Source of the DNA: Craterostigma plantagineum
Lineage: Eukaryota > Streptophyta > Magnoliopsida > Lamiales > Linderniaceae
DNA length: 64,000 bases
Direction of reading: 5' to 3'
Assembly (NCBI GenBank): GCA_027422505.1
Contig: JAPQWV010000001.1
Coordinates: 3,782,001-3,846,000, forward strand
Shown here: positions 10,048 to 20,781 of the stretch, one piece after another
Position numbering within the stretch: position 1 is the stretch's first letter
How the letters are laid out: each line of letters begins with the position of its first letter
Notes under the pieces: model-generated
Database searches by the model: none
Told to the model about the DNA's origin: nothing
What the model saw: only the letters and a program-made list of their open reading frames with translations
Program-made: the position numbers and the translations under genes

Positions 10048-11849
10048 GAGAGATGTTCGTGGAAAAATGAGACGTAATCATCCGGTATTGCGCTTTTCTT
10101 CTCGCGAGTTGACCTTCGTAGAAGTGGTTGATCCGTGTGAGAGTCATGAGTATGATCAGGAATTGTCGCGGCTTCATCATCCGAAGGTTGATCGTGTGGA
10201 GAGGGTATGATGTCAACGTTTGTGTCAGTATGAGGTGATATGGCATTTGGAGTGAGATCATGACTTGAGTGAGAATTTTCGTCCTCAGTGTCTGTGGCGT
10301 TTGGAAGCGTGAGTTCTGTGTCTGAGGAAGAATTATCTTGAACATCTGTTGTTGCTTGGGTTTCACCTTGTGGAGTTTCTGTCGTCGGAGAAGACACCGG
10401 GTGGGAAGTTAGCTGAAAATCTTCAAGCAAAAAATCTAGAGATGCCATATTTGGACTTGGAGAGGCTGAATCTTGTTGAGAGTTCCCTGATGCAGTAGAA
10501 GAAGCTTCTGATGTTGTTGGGAATGTTTCGTCAAATGTGACGTTGGCACTTTCCCGTACAATTTTAGCGTCTTTGAGGAATACTCTAAATGCTTTAGACG
10601 TCGAGGAATACCCAATGAACGTGCCTTCGAGAGCTTTAGGATCGAATTTGCCTCTGTTGCTTCGGTCATCTGCAATGAAACATTTGCAACCAAACACTCG
10701 AAGAAAAGAAATGTTAGGAGCACGATTATTAATGATCTGATAGGGGGTCTTCTCAAATCTTTTGTGAATTGAGGTGCGGTTCTGAGTGAAGCAGACAGTA
10801 CTTAGTGCTTCAGCCCAGAAGGAGTGTGGAAGATTTGATTGAATTATCATCGTGCGTGCAGCTTCAACAAGGGTTCGATTTTTTCGCTCGACGACTCCAT
10901 TTTGTTGTGGAGTTCCTGCAGCTGAGAATTGTTGTGAAATGCCCTGAGATGCATAGAAATTTCTCAAACGGTCGTTTTTGAACTCCGTACCATTATCTGA
11001 TCGAATGGTGCCAATTCGAGCCTGTAGCAGATTCTGTGTGGTTGCAACGAAGGTTTCAATTATGGAGGCGGTCTCATCTTTGCTGCGTAGAAACTTCGTC
11101 CAAGTATACCTCGAAAAATCGTCGATAAGAACCAGAACATATTTGCGACCATTGAGACTCTCTGTTCTCATGGGACCACATACATTAACATGAAGTAGTT
11201 CTAAAGGTCGAGAAGAGCATGCAACATGTTTGGACTTATGGGAGGCTCTTTTCATTTTTCCTAGTTCGCAGGCACTACAGAGATGTTCCTTTTGATACGT
11301 AAAGTTTGGGAGGCCGACAACTAGTTGCTTAGTGGATAGCTTATTAATGTCCTTAAAATTTAGGTGGGATAGACGATTGTGCCATAGAATGTTTTGATGA
11401 TGTGAAGCTTTAGAGAGGAGGCAGATATTCGAGGATGGGGTGGTTGTTTTAAGGTCTATCGTATAGAGGTTCGTTTTTCGAATACCATGGAGCAGATCAT
11501 TACCGTGACCGTCATTGATGCTGCATTTTCTTGCTTTGAAGTTTATTTCGAGCCCTTTGTCGCACAATTGACCAATGCTGAAGAGGTTGTGGCCTAGTCC
11601 CTTGACGTATGAGACGTCTTGGATGGTTAGATTCCCGTGATTTAGATCTCCTCGTCCTAAGATTGGGGATGATTCGTTATTTCCAAAGCGTACTTTTCCG
11701 CCGTACTTTTCAGTGTAGTTGCTCAACAGTTCTTTGTTCCCAGTCATGTGTGTGGAGCAACCTGAATCGAGATACCACACATGATGGACCTGCAAGAGAA
11801 AAAATGTTAGAAACGTTTCGGTACCCATTTGAGAATGGGCACTGTCCAT
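9930..11849 (-). CDS. Copia pol fragment: protease and integrase
   Basis: The aspartic protease motif [14 protein letters not shown] lies near the start (about residues 25-38), followed by the integrase zinc region ([13 protein letters not shown] ... [10 protein letters not shown]) and the catalytic core ([17 protein letters not shown], then RSDNGTEF and [16 protein letters not shown], supplying the DDE residues). A long acidic Ser/Thr-rich linker leads towards RT. The frame fails just before the RT segment near 10043. The annotated ATG lies in a stretch that overlaps the end of the preceding frame, separated from it by a 35-nt intron-like spacer, so it is unlikely to be the natural start. 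Confidence 0.92.
   Translation of the reverse strand: MDSAHSQMGTETFLTFFLLQVHHVWYLDSGCSTHMTGNKELLSNYTEKYGGKVRFGNNESSPILGRGDLNHGNLTIQDVSYVKGLGHNLFSIGQLCDKGLEINFKARKCSINDGHGNDLLHGIRKTNLYTIDLKTTTPSSNICLLSKASHHQNILWHNRLSHLNFKDINKLSTKQLVVGLPNFTYQKEHLCSACELGKMKRASHKSKHVACSSRPLELLHVNVCGPMRTESLNGRKYVLVLIDDFSRYTWTKFLRSKDETASIIETFVATTQNLLQARIGTIRSDNGTEFKNDRLRNFYASQGISQQFSAAGTPQQNGVVERKNRTLVEAARTMIIQSNLPHSFWAEALSTVCFTQNRTSIHKRFEKTPYQIINNRAPNISFLRVFGCKCFIADDRSNRGKFDPKALEGTFIGYSSTSKAFRVFLKDAKIVRESANVTFDETFPTTSEASSTASGNSQQDSASPSPNMASLDFLLEDFQLTSHPVSSPTTETPQGETQATTDVQDNSSSDTELTLPNATDTEDENSHSSHDLTPNAISPHTDTNVDIIPSPHDQPSDDEAATIPDHTHDSHTDQPLLRRSTREKKSAIPDDYVSFFHEHLSCFMSQTNHEKCQKHYRTQTGSLLCKTSSISLNAYAFGP
11790..11824 (-). 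other. 35-nt splice-like spacer between gag and protease frames
   Basis: On the minus strand the segment starts GTACCG, has TTTCTAAC, a pyrimidine run and ends CTCTTGCAG. Leaving it out joins ILKW to [10 protein letters not shown] in one frame; keeping it puts a TAA in the gag frame. It may be a very short intron or a 35-nt insertion. Plant introns this short are not normally spliced. Confidence 0.5.
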
Positions 11850-13348
11850 TTCGTAGTAGATGACTTAGGCGAACTAGTGACATGATTAGTATTCGAAATA
11901 ATATTTGTGTTGGAGCTTTTAGTATCCGGCTTGGGAATCCATCGTTGCAATCCGTTCTTTGGGTGTTGTGGAGATGTAGGGTAATGTTTATGTTTAAGCA
12001 CCCAAATCTGTATAAACTTAGGTTTATGCGACGATGTTTTTTTGTTCAAAGATCGAGTGAATATAGGAGTGCGTGAGACGTGCCCTGCAGGAGAAACAGA
12101 CGATCGAGTAGGAAAATAATGTAAATTATAAGCAATAGATTTATCAACGCGAGAAACATCAAATGTCTTAGAGTTCTTTAAAGGAATAAAAGTAGAGTCA
12201 TCATAAGCGTAGGTAGTAGAATAGGAAGTCTTGAAGGGAGTATGATCAGGTTTCGGTTTCTGGACCCAGGCCAACGTCTTCTTCTTCTTTGTTATTCTCT
12301 TCCCTGTAGTCAAATTTGGCATGGCATTAGGAGTTAGATCAGAAGAGGAAAAAGAATGAACGTTAGATGAATAATCGTTGAGGTTTCTAAGAAGTGAAAT
12401 TTCATTAAGTAGTTTCTCTTTTTCGAATTTGAAAATTTCGATTTGATTTTGATGTTCCTTGGCTTGTGACGTGTTGATGGCTTGCAGGCGTGATAGTTCA
12501 GTCAGGAAGTCTGTCTTGTCTTTGGTTTGTTTCCTCTCCATTTGGGTTTGCGAGCTTGACTTGGTAAAGAATCGTGAGTCGTCCTTGTTTGAGGTTGCGG
12601 TTGCTAAACGAAAACGAGAATTTAAGGCAAGTGCATCATCGTAGTAATAGTAATGATTTGAAGGGGATGCGAAGTTTTCAAATAGCAGCTCATGTCTTTT
12701 GACTTTTTCTTTCCCTTTAATCTCCTTGTGAGATGATGCATCCACCTTAGGCGTAGCTACGTGACATTGTGTGAAGAGACCTATGGGGTTGTTGATTTGC
12801 TTCTCGAGTGAAGAGATGATTGTCAGGAGTACGTCTCTTTCCACTTGAGAGGCAATCTTTTCTTGTTCAAAAGTCGAGTGACAAACACTAATTTCTTTCA
12901 TTTCTTTGATAAATGGAGGAATATACGGACGAGATGTACGCGGTCTTTGGACGTCTACTTCTTCTGAGGAGGGTGGATCTAGGGATAAGTAGTCATCCGC
13001 CGGATAAGGTTCCTTAGTTCTTGAGCTCTTATTCAGTTCGTCGTAGTCGATGGGTATTTCAGCCCAGTCTTCCTTATTTCTCTTTTTCTCTTCTAAGTTG
13101 TCAATAAGACTAGTGAAGGGCATAAGACTAGGTATTTATAAGCCTAGGAAACTAATATCGTAAAGAGGTAGAGGCTTCTTAACGACTGGGGGAGAGTCTG
13201 GAACATAACCTATACCGTTACGGGGATCATAAAAGCTAGTGTCTCTAGTAGTATTTAAGAGCATATTTTTATCTGTTAGTACTCTCTTTGTTAGAAGATC
13301 CTCAAGTTTTTTAATTTTCGAATATAAACGATTTCGTTCCTTAGACAA
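11807..13348 (-). CDS. Gag C-terminal spacer region, interrupted by one stop
   Basis: Two stretches in the same frame (13139-13348 and 11810-13123) are separated by a TAA at 13136-13138. The product is the long linker that SIRE-type elements have between the zinc knuckle and the protease: Lys/Ser-rich, with likely coiled coils (QLEERKR-like runs around 12380-12450) and repeated W(I/V)PK words near its end (RWIPKPD, LKWVPKR). It overlaps the gag frame at its start through a one-base shift near 13330-13345. No enzymatic domain is seen. Confidence 0.75.
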
Positions 13349-14898
13349 AATTCATATTGTTGGGTTATTGTGTTTCGCTCTTCCTCACTCTTCTTGAAGT
13401 CGTTTTCCTTTTTGGAGAGTTTTTCTTCTAAATCTCTTATCCTAGTCTCATGTCTGAGGGATGTATCCTGAGCTTGTTCTAGAAACGAGGTTAACCTAGC
13501 CTTTTCTACTAGTTCGGTTCGCAAGACTTTTTCATTGTTTGCTAACCTAGATTCTAGTTTTCTTAATGATTGGTTTTCACTAGACATGGATGTTAGTCTA
13601 TCCTGAAGAAGACATAATTGTTCATGTAGATTGGAGTAAGATTTGTGTACCTCAGTTTCTGAAGATGAGTCGGTCGAGGGAGTGGCTACGGCGTTGTGTG
13701 CCTCATCTTCAGTGTCAGTTTCAACATTTGCCATGAGTGCCAGGTTTTCGTCCTCACTCTCAGAGGTATCCTCGAGCCATGATTCTTGTTCTGCCATGAG
13801 TGCAACACCAGACTGCTTTTGTTGGAGAAGCTGTGCCTTTTTGGTGTAGTAGTCAACATTCTTTGTCTTAGGCAGGAAGCAGTCTCGAGCAAAGTGTCCT
13901 GGTTTGCCACAGTTGAAGCACTTCTGATCTTTTATGGAGGTCTTAGGCTCACCATCTTCAGTCTTTCGGTCCCGCTTCTTTGAGGAACTAGTCCTGAGTC
14001 GATTCGACGATCTGTTCTGTGTGTAAGAGTTGAAGCGTTTGGTGATCAAAGCCATCTGTTTGGTAATCTCTGCCAGTTCAGGATCCATATCTGCATTTGT
14101 GTTGTCATTGTCTTCTTCAGATGAACTAAGATTCTGCACAGGCTTTGGATTCTTCCTTGATTTTCGATGGCTGATTAGTGCAAGTGTCTCCATGGATGCC
14201 TTTTCTTTTGATGCTTTCTGAATCTCATTTATGTCTTCAACATGCTGGGCGAGGCTGTCGAAGAGACAGTGAATGTCCATCTCTTCTAGATCCTTGTTCT
14301 GACGGATGTTGCTAGCTATTTTCCTCCATTCTGGCTGTAGTGCTGAGAGAAAGCATATGTTGATCTCCTCACCAGTTCTGGTTACATTTATCTTTCTCAT
14401 CTCATTCACTAAGGTCAGGAATCGTTGATAGGTCTCATATAGTTCTTCTCCATCTTTGGCTTTGAATGAATCATAAGCCGTAAGGATGTTGGATTTCTTA
14501 GCCTTGTACCCAGATTCAGTTCGTTGCATCATTTTACTAATCTCATCCCACATTTCCTTGGCAGTTTGCAAGCTATTTACCTGCATGAAAATGTCATTAG
14601 GGATGCTTTGACAAAGATAAGTTCTGGCTTGACGATCTGCCCGAGCTCTGAGTTTTTCAGCTTCAGTGTAGGCAGAACGCTCTTTGGGTTCCCTGGTGGC
14701 TGGAACGGCCGGTTCATTGTCCGGATTTCCTGGAATAGTAACCCAGAATTGAGCTGGGCCTTCAGTGAGAGATTCGTACATTAGGTCTCCGTTCTCCTTG
14801 CTGTCGATGAAGTTCATGAACCTGAGTGTCCATGCTGTGTACTCGTCCCTCTTGAGGATGGGTGGTCTCGCGTCGTTTCCAAGTGAGTAGAGGTCCAT
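13291..14898 (-). CDS. Copia gag with CCHC zinc knuckle
   Basis: It starts MDLYSLGNDARPPILKRDEY at an ATG about 1 kb inside the 5' LTR. The N-terminal half has the copia gag capsid fold signature (WTLRFMNFIDS, AKEMWDEISKMM, YETYQRFLTLVNEMRKI, LPEWRKIASNI-like). The zinc knuckle CFNCGKPGHFARDC lies near residues 326-339 and binds RNA. The rest is a Ser/Glu-rich stretch and a coiled coil (LRTELVEKARLTSFLEQAQD region). The frame ends early through a shift near 13335 that separates it from the linker and pol. Confidence 0.93.
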   Translation of the reverse strand: MDLYSLGNDARPPILKRDEYTAWTLRFMNFIDSKENGDLMYESLTEGPAQFWVTIPGNPDNEPAVPATREPKERSAYTEAEKLRARADRQARTYLCQSIPNDIFMQVNSLQTAKEMWDEISKMMQRTESGYKAKKSNILTAYDSFKAKDGEELYETYQRFLTLVNEMRKINVTRTGEEINICFLSALQPEWRKIASNIRQNKDLEEMDIHCLFDSLAQHVEDINEIQKASKEKASMETLALISHRKSRKNPKPVQNLSSSEEDNDNTNADMDPELAEITKQMALITKRFNSYTQNRSSNRLRTSSSKKRDRKTEDGEPKTSIKDQKCFNCGKPGHFARDCFLPKTKNVDYYTKKAQLLQQKQSGVALMAEQESWLEDTSESEDENLALMANVETDTEDEAHNAVATPSTDSSSETEVHKSYSNLHEQLCLLQDRLTSMSSENQSLRKLESRLANNEKVLRTELVEKARLTSFLEQAQDTSLRHETRIRDLEEKLSKKENDFKKSEEERNTITQQYEFCLRNEIVYIRKLKNLRIF

Positions 14899-15909
14899 TG
14901 CTTATAGTAGGTTGGATGTGGATCTTTATCGTGTTGATCAACTAAAGTCGATAACTCAAGGAAGGCAGATAAGGTTAGAGATAATATACGAAATAAACAA
15001 ATCACAGAATTCGATTCAGAATAATAAAGATAATAGTAGAGAATTTTTTTTTTATTATTATTTTTTTAATTTTAATAGAAAATCACTAATGAAGAATGTC
15101 GAAAGAATGCAATAAAGTCGAGATCTAAAATAAAAGGAAAAATCGTGATTTGAGACAAATGTCGAGATAAATGTCGAATGGAATTTGGAGCAAAAGTGTC
15201 GAGATCCTTATGTCCGAGTAAGATGTCGAAATAGATGTCGAAGTGTGTCGAAAAGAGATGTCGAGGTCTATTAAGGAATCGAGATGAGATGTCGAAATAA
15301 ATGTCGAATGGAATAAGGTGCAAGATGTCGAGTCCTTTGTTAAAATGTCGAGATGGATGTCGAGATCGATTTCGAGCAACAACTTCGAGTAAAATGTCGA
15401 GATCTTCGTTTCCTAGCAGAATATCGAGAGAAATGTCGGGATAAATATCGAAAAAAAAATGTCGCAATAAATGTCGAGATCGATGTTTAGATAGAAAGTC
15501 GATATAAATGTCGAGCTGAAATTTACACCAAATGTCGAGGTGTTTAGTAAGATGTCGAGATAAAATATCGAACTAAATATCGAATGGTATGCAAAATGTC
15601 GGGTCCCTAAGTGAACAATTTTGAGGCAGATGTCGAAGCGAATGTCGAGTCCGTGCCAAGAAAATGTCGAGCCAGCTTAAAAAAAATCTCGAGATCTCAA
15701 AAAAATTCCTTCGTCATCACAATCTGTTCTTCGGCTGGAAAAAAAATTCGATCAAGAATTAAGGAAAAGCAAATACTCCTATGCAATCTCCATGGCCGAG
15801 ACAAATCTGGGAAATTGGATGAGACGAAATTGATAAAATTTCGAAAAGAAGGATGGAAAAAGCGAATAGTAATATCGATGAACTTCGATGAGTTTGATCC
15901 ACGAATTCT
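14899..15909 (-). other. Long 5' leader of the SIRE-type element, packed with TGTCGA repeats
   Basis: This non-coding stretch of about 1 kb lies between primer site and gag. From about 15090 to 15690 the plus strand carries at least 24 copies of TGTCGA or close variants (AAATGTCGAGAT, GATGTCGAAAT), with irregular spacing of about 12-60 bp. The orientation is the same as in the post-pol arrays. The short open frames across it are by-products of the repeat. Confidence 0.85.
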
Positions 15910-15921
15910 GCTCTGATACCA
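15910..15921 (-). other. Primer binding site, initiator tRNA-Met type
   Basis: Minus strand TGGTATCAGAGC, the standard complement of the 3' end of initiator tRNA-Met, starts two bases inside the 5' LTR. Confidence 0.93.
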
Positions 15922-15923
15922 CT

Positions 15924-16266
15924 TGTTAGGCCGATTTGATCCAACCTTGTACTGATTCAAAGGATTAGTATTACCTGATACGATGAATTACGGAAGCAAT
16001 AAAGAGGTAATACCGATAAACGGATTGTAGAGTTGGAACGAGAGCGCGCGAGTTCTTCAGAAAAGTCGTCAACTCAATTAATTAATCAGCAACCCTAAAC
16101 ACTGATGTGTTTAGGGTATTTATACATAAGCCCTAATGGGCTAACTGGGCCCAATATAACTAATATACCCACAAGTCGGGTATATTTACAATTAAGTCCT
16201 AGGGCGTAATTAAATTACAGAACATAGACTAATAATTAAATGAACACAATTTAATAATATCTAACA
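15924..16266 (-). repeat. 5' LTR of the SIRE-type element
   Basis: 343 bp with TG...CA ends (TGTTAGG to TCTAACA), next to the primer site. It differs from 3120-3462 at five positions by eye, with no indel. Confidence 0.95.
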
Positions 16267-17265
16267 TCTCCCATAACCCTAGCCAAGGGCAGATTCTCCG
16301 TAACCCATTTAGGGTTAGGGTCGTTTATCGCGATCCTCCCGCAGGTCGACAGTGCGCCGACGAAAGTCCCACTGTTTGCGCTAGTAAAAGAACCCTTCGG
16401 CGCGCCGCCGCACACCAACACATCGGCTACTATCGTGCCGTTGTTGATCCTCATCGGGAGCAAAACCGCCGAGCCCGAGCTCGGGTAGTTCCTCGGGTCA
16501 CCGCCGGCCATCGTCGGGTAGCTCCTAACCACGACCCTTTTTGCGTAGTCGAACAAAATAGCTCGGTTGTTGGCGAAGATGAATAGGTTTCCGTCCACGT
16601 TCAAGAACACGAAAGGGTACAAGTTGTTCTCGACTCTCGGGTCGTTGGTCTGCGCGAGGAAGGGCAAGGCGTAAGCTTGGTCTCCGCCCGAGGTCGTCTT
16701 AGGGTGAAACTCGAAGGTGAATTGCCTCCGACCACCGATCACAATCACCCGCCCGTCGGGCAATATGTGGTCGGTCGTGTACCATCTCCTCTGTATGAGC
16801 TGAGCCCCCAACTCTCGCCAGGCATGAGGCGTCGGAGCACGGTATGTACTGCCTGAAAGTGCGATCTCCCGTCGTTGAATCCTCCGGTCTGAACTAGGGT
16901 TCCGTCGGGCAGTGTGGAGCCCGAGGAGCAAAAGAAGTTTGTTTGGGTATTTAAGGGCCTAACTGAATTGGAACTGACGTCGTATTCGACCGAATGGGCG
17001 GTGCGGTCATGCTTTAGGGTTAGGTCGTTGAGGTCGTCCCGGCATATGCCGTGGGGAGAGAGATGTTCGATGGGCCGAAGTCGGTTCGGTCGAAGATTAC
17101 GACTCGGTCGGTGTTGAGTAGCTGCATGTGCATGGCCGAGACACCGATGTTAGAGAGGAGTGGGTCCCACCTTCCGCCGCCGGCGAGGGTGGTGGCTGCA
17201 TGGTGGAGGAGGACGGCGAGGAATAATGAGATGAATGGTCTCACGGCGGCGCCGGCGTAGGACAT
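16267..17265 (-). pseudogene. GLOX: GLOX pseudogene, 5' part with signal peptide
   Basis: It starts MSYAGAAVRPFISLFLAVLL, a good signal peptide, then GRWDPLLSNIGVSAMHMQLL and VVIFDRTDFGPSNISLP, all typical of the plant GLOX N-terminus. Around 17035-17045 the frame shifts (DDLNDLTLKHD and TAHSVEYDV are in another frame), and again near 16860, after which RRWYTTDHILPDGRVIVIGG and WVTENLPLARVMGD can be read. So at least two frameshifts lie upstream of the retrotransposon insertion. The gene would have encoded a secreted copper oxidase; now it is a pseudogene both by frameshifts and by the 13-kb insertion, with the 3' part at 2503-3119. Confidence 0.92.
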
Positions 17266-17312
17266 ATTGTGAAGCTTAGGTTGCGGTGTTTATTTGTTGT
17301 AGAGAAGCATTG

Positions 17313-17326
17313 TTTAAATACTTATA
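17313..17326 (-). promoter_or_regulatory. Possible TATA box of the GLOX pseudogene
   Basis: Minus-strand TATAAGTATTTAAA lies about 50-60 bp upstream of the ATG at 17265. Position and composition fit a core promoter; no start site can be shown. Confidence 0.4.
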
Positions 17327-17329
17327 GAC

Positions 17330-18200
17330 GAAGAGAGTGTGGATACATATTAGCATTTAAAGTAATAATCTAATTATGAGGGTCGGTAGCTTCGGTTTTA
17401 TGTTTTGAGGTTTTGACTTTCGAGGAAATGGTGTGTGACAATCACGTAAATTATGTTATTTATATATATTTTACATATTTAATATGCACCGGGAATTCAG
17501 GTTGGAAATGTTATCATATGTGTAATAAAAATTTTGTAAGGGTTTGGTATTAGAATGTTGATGATCATCGTTGGGTGGACATTTATCCTCAAATAAATTC
17601 AATCAGTGGATTATGAAGAATGTTTGACATTTAATTCCAACTAATAATGGGATTCATTTATACAGTTTGCTAATATTGTTGTATATTTGTGATTTTTCTA
17701 TGCACTTAGACGTGGGTGTAAGTAATCTTCGTGACAGATGGATCAAATAAAACGAAATTATTTAGCCTCATATCTTTATATTAAATGCGGAACACATTGT
17801 TCCCTCTCTTGATATTTAAAACATATAAAGAAATTAAGAAAGAATGAACATAAGGTTTGACTTAACATAAACGTTATCCACTCGATATTATTTATATATA
17901 TTTTCCATCCGATCAATTATTTAGCATTTGAACAATAATTAGAAGTTGGAACTACTATAATTACAATCCTTTTTAAATAACGGGCAAAAATAAATGAAAT
18001 GAATTGCATGTACTGGACAAATGCGACATAAAGGGTTGTCTTAACAAATGAATTATCAGAGGCCCATTTCGTAAAGCCCATCTGTGAGCCTATATCCAAA
18101 TTATTTGGGACAAACAGAATAGAAAACACAAAGCGAAAAAAGGGTGACGTTGTAATGAATGACCACAGCTAAAAAAAGAGAGAAAAACTTACATTAATAA
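17330..18200. other. Intergenic, AT-rich, nothing recognised
   Basis: This lies between the divergent GLOX pseudogene and the BPC gene. No coding frame, clear repeat or RNA gene is seen. Confidence 0.4.
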
Positions 18201-18348
18201 AAATAAAATGTTATCATCAATAAAAGAGCTAAGAGAAAGTGGTCATTTATTGTGGGTATTTGTACGATACTCATCAGTGCCCTTTCAAACAAACTTTTTC
18301 TTGCATCTGATAGATATTTCTTTAAGCTTTCTTTACCCACTTCAGCTC

Positions 18349-18367
18349 CTCTCTCTCTCTCTCTCTC
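18349..18367 (+). promoter_or_regulatory. CT/GA repeat in the BPC leader
   Basis: An uninterrupted (CT)9 run lies about 500 bp upstream of the BPC start codon and probably within its transcribed leader. BPC proteins bind GA/CT repeats, so this is a candidate self-binding site. Confidence 0.5.
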
Positions 18368-18425
18368 GCTCGCCATCTTCAAAATTAAGGGTTTTGACTC
18401 CTTCACTACCACGATCCATCGTCAG

Positions 18426-18854
18426 GTGCTGTGTTAAATTTTGCTATCTGCTGTTATTCCTCTGCACTGTAAGAATCTTGAATACCATTCTCCATTCACT
18501 TTTATACCCCTATCGTAAATTCTGGCATGTGGGTTAGTGCACCGAGTTCAAGAACGAGCTTAGTTTAGCTTAATTTTTCGCCGCTCTTTGAGCATCTGAT
18601 GATGTGGGTTGTGGTTTTTGCAGCGATTTGTTTTTGTCTGCTTGAAATTTGAGTGGTGTGGGCATGTGTTGTTTCTCTATTTACACCAAAACTCCATTAA
18701 ATCTCATGTAATTAGTCCTTTGAGCTGCTTTATAAGCTTATGCTGGTCCCAAAAGAGTCTATGCATGTAGATTCAATCTTTCCTGCAACTCCTTGTCTTA
18801 CAATATGTTGCGCAATTCAGACGCCTTGGATGATTTTGCCTTAAATGTACGCAG
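18426..18854 (+). other. Probable 5' UTR intron of the BPC gene
   Basis: Donor TCAG/GTGCTG and acceptor TGTACGCAG/CTAGC bracket 429 nt of T-rich DNA; the acceptor lies 18 bp before the ATG. Inferred from splice-site look only. Confidence 0.45.
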
Positions 18855-18872
18855 CTAGCTGAGCGACCTTCC

Positions 18873-19946
18873 ATGGACGACAACTCACACCGCGAGAATG
18901 GCAGGCAGAAACCGCCCCAAGGCCAGGTAAAAAAAAAAAAAAAAAATCTCTTCGAACCCCAAATTCAAATTCACAAATTTTTCATTACATCGTCAAATGT
19001 ACGGTCAATTAATCGCCTAATTCGGGCACTTTATGTCGAGCGAACTCAGTGGCTGATGCAACAACAACAACACCAGCCTTCGATGAAGCAAATAATGGCC
19101 CTCATGGCGGAGCGCGACGCCGCAATCCAAGAGCGCAACTTAGCCCTCTCCGAGAAGAAGTCCGCCCTCGCCGAGCGCGACATGGCCATCCTCCAGAGGG
19201 ACAACGCCGTCTCCGAGAGGAACAACGCAATCCTCGAGCGCGACAACGCCATCGCCGCCCTTCAGTACCGCGAAAACAACAACAACAACAACAACAACGC
19301 AAATTTACATTCTTGCCCTCCCAACTGCACCATTTCCCGAGGCTTCAAGCACGTCCACCACCCCCACCACAACCACCACCTGGTCGAACCTCCCTACAGC
19401 AACAACAACAACAACAACGCTGCAGATAGCCCCGAGCCCAGCTCCAAGCCTTCCCGCGGGTCGAAACGACCCGCCGGGAAAGACCCGAAACCCGCGAAGA
19501 AAAGCCCGAAGCCCTCCAAACGGGCCTCCTCGTCCGTCAAGGCGGAAACCGAAGATTCCTTTATGAGTGGTAACGGTAAGAGGGGCGAGGGGCAAATTGT
19601 GGGGGGCGGGTGGAAGGACCAGGACTTGGGGCTGAACCAGGTTGTGTTCGACGAGACGACGATGCCCGTCCCCGTGTGTTCTTGCACGGGGGTTCTGAGG
19701 CCGTGCTACAAGTGGGGGAACGGAGGGTGGCAGTCGTCGTGCTGCACGACGAACTTGTCGATGTATCCTTTGCCTGCGGTGCCCAACAAGAGGCACGCGA
19801 GGGTCGGGGGGAGGAAGATGAGCGGGAGCGCTTTTAGTAAGCTGCTGAGTCGACTGGCCGGCGAGGGGCACGACCTTTCGAGCCCTGTCGATCTTAAGGA
19901 GCACTGGGCTAAGCATGGGACGAACCGTTACATTACCATCAAGTGA
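18873..19946 (+). CDS. BPC6: BASIC PENTACYSTEINE transcription factor, class II (BPC4/5/6 type)
   Basis: It is a GAGA-binding plant transcription factor. It starts [18 protein letters not shown], followed by a 123-nt intron (18927-19049, GTAAAA...CTCAG) whose removal gives QGQWLMQ, the class II junction; coding exons are 18873-18926 and 19050-19946, 316 residues. Domains: an Ala/Glu-rich coiled coil ([41 protein letters not shown]) that mediates dimerisation; Asn and His runs; a basic nuclear localisation region ([20 protein letters not shown]); and the C-terminal DNA-binding domain with five cysteines ([15 protein letters not shown], then SCCTT), ending [13 protein letters not shown]. The intron has no stop in frame, so its retention would add 41 residues. 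The gene looks intact. Class II members recruit Polycomb-type repressors at GA repeats in known plants. Confidence 0.96.
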   Translation: MDDNSHRENGRQKPPQGQVKKKKKNLFEPQIQIHKFFITSSNVRSINRLIRALYVERTQWLMQQQQHQPSMKQIMALMAERDAAIQERNLALSEKKSALAERDMAILQRDNAVSERNNAILERDNAIAALQYRENNNNNNNNANLHSCPPNCTISRGFKHVHHPHHNHHLVEPPYSNNNNNNAADSPEPSSKPSRGSKRPAGKDPKPAKKSPKPSKRASSSVKAETEDSFMSGNGKRGEGQIVGGGWKDQDLGLNQVVFDETTMPVPVCSCTGVLRPCYKWGNGGWQSSCCTTNLSMYPLPAVPNKRHARVGGRKMSGSAFSKLLSRLAGEGHDLSSPVDLKEHWAKHGTNRYITIK

Positions 19947-20781
19947 AAAAATGATGATGATGGCTAGGGTTTTCGTTCTTTTTTTTTTCGAGCTCGGGGA
20001 AATGTGCGTGTTCGAATGTGGCGGTTAGTAAGTGTACGATGATGGGAGTTACCTGCCTATGTTATTGCGTGTTTTCAGACGATGAGCTTCAGTTGGCAAT
20101 GGCAATAAGTAAGTAAGATGGTATGTTTAGGACGAATGCTTTTGATGAACTATGATTATCGTTGTAATGAAGTATCTTTTATTATTGTTATTGTTGTTAA
20201 ATGCTTCGAATGGAGTAGTTTTATAAGGAACATTGCGAAGGCAAACCCATCATCAAACACATGGCGGGCACTCTGAAATAGTGAATGACTTTGAAGTAAA
20301 AGGAGGAAGTAATGAAGTAAACCCAATCGTATCTAATTTAAAAGAAAAAATTAAAAATGTATGGGCAATTTGAACTTTTTTGAAAATGAAAAGGACAAAA
20401 AACAACGAAGGGATTGCTTAAGAATAAAGAATAAATAAATAAAGAAAATACAGGTCATCGTCTCAACGGACAATTATTACTAAATAAGAAACTAAAACAA
20501 AACCATGTCTTTCGAGAACAACACGGAATCCAAACATATGAATTCGCTGCATTTAAGGAGACTGTCAAGTTCCACACTTTTATTACTCGAACTCAAGTCT
20601 ATTTATATATTCATCGTCACCTTTTCAATTTCCAATTAAAATCGTCTTTCGTCGAGATTGGAAGTAAAAAGACACCTCTGTCAGTCACTACACTGTATAG
20701 CTAGTAGCTCAGATAGTGAGATAGCAGCACTCTCTTCATATATTTGCAGAGTTAGAGAGAGGGAAGGATTGGAAAAAATCA
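19947..20781 (+). other. BPC 3' region and IQD upstream region
   Basis: The first roughly 270 bp are likely BPC 3' UTR. From about 20640 the sequence becomes the IQD promoter and leader, with GA-rich words (TTAGAGAGAGGGAAGG) just before the ATG. No other gene is seen. Confidence 0.5.

Larger units (their letters stand above)
3120..16266 (-). mobile_element. SIRE-type Ty1/copia LTR retrotransposon inserted in GLOX
   Basis: A 13,147-bp element is bounded by 343-bp direct LTRs and a perfect 5-bp duplication TCTCC (3115-3119 and 16267-16271). On the minus strand the order is LTR, tRNA-Met-type primer site, about 1-kb leader, gag with zinc knuckle, protease, integrase, reverse transcriptase, RNase H, spacer, an extra long reading frame, polypurine tract, LTR. 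Integrase before RT places it in Ty1/copia. The long gag-protease spacer, the extra frame after pol and several AGGGGGAG tracts fit the SIRE/Maximus lineage. By eye the LTRs differ at five positions (about 1.5%), so insertion was recent, yet gag-pol and the extra frame each carry frameshifts or stops, so this copy is not autonomous. Confidence 0.95.

Noticed and set aside
19046..19916. Long antisense open frames over the BPC gene
   Set aside because: Produced by the GC-rich codon use of the BPC exon; the plus frame matches the known family throughout.
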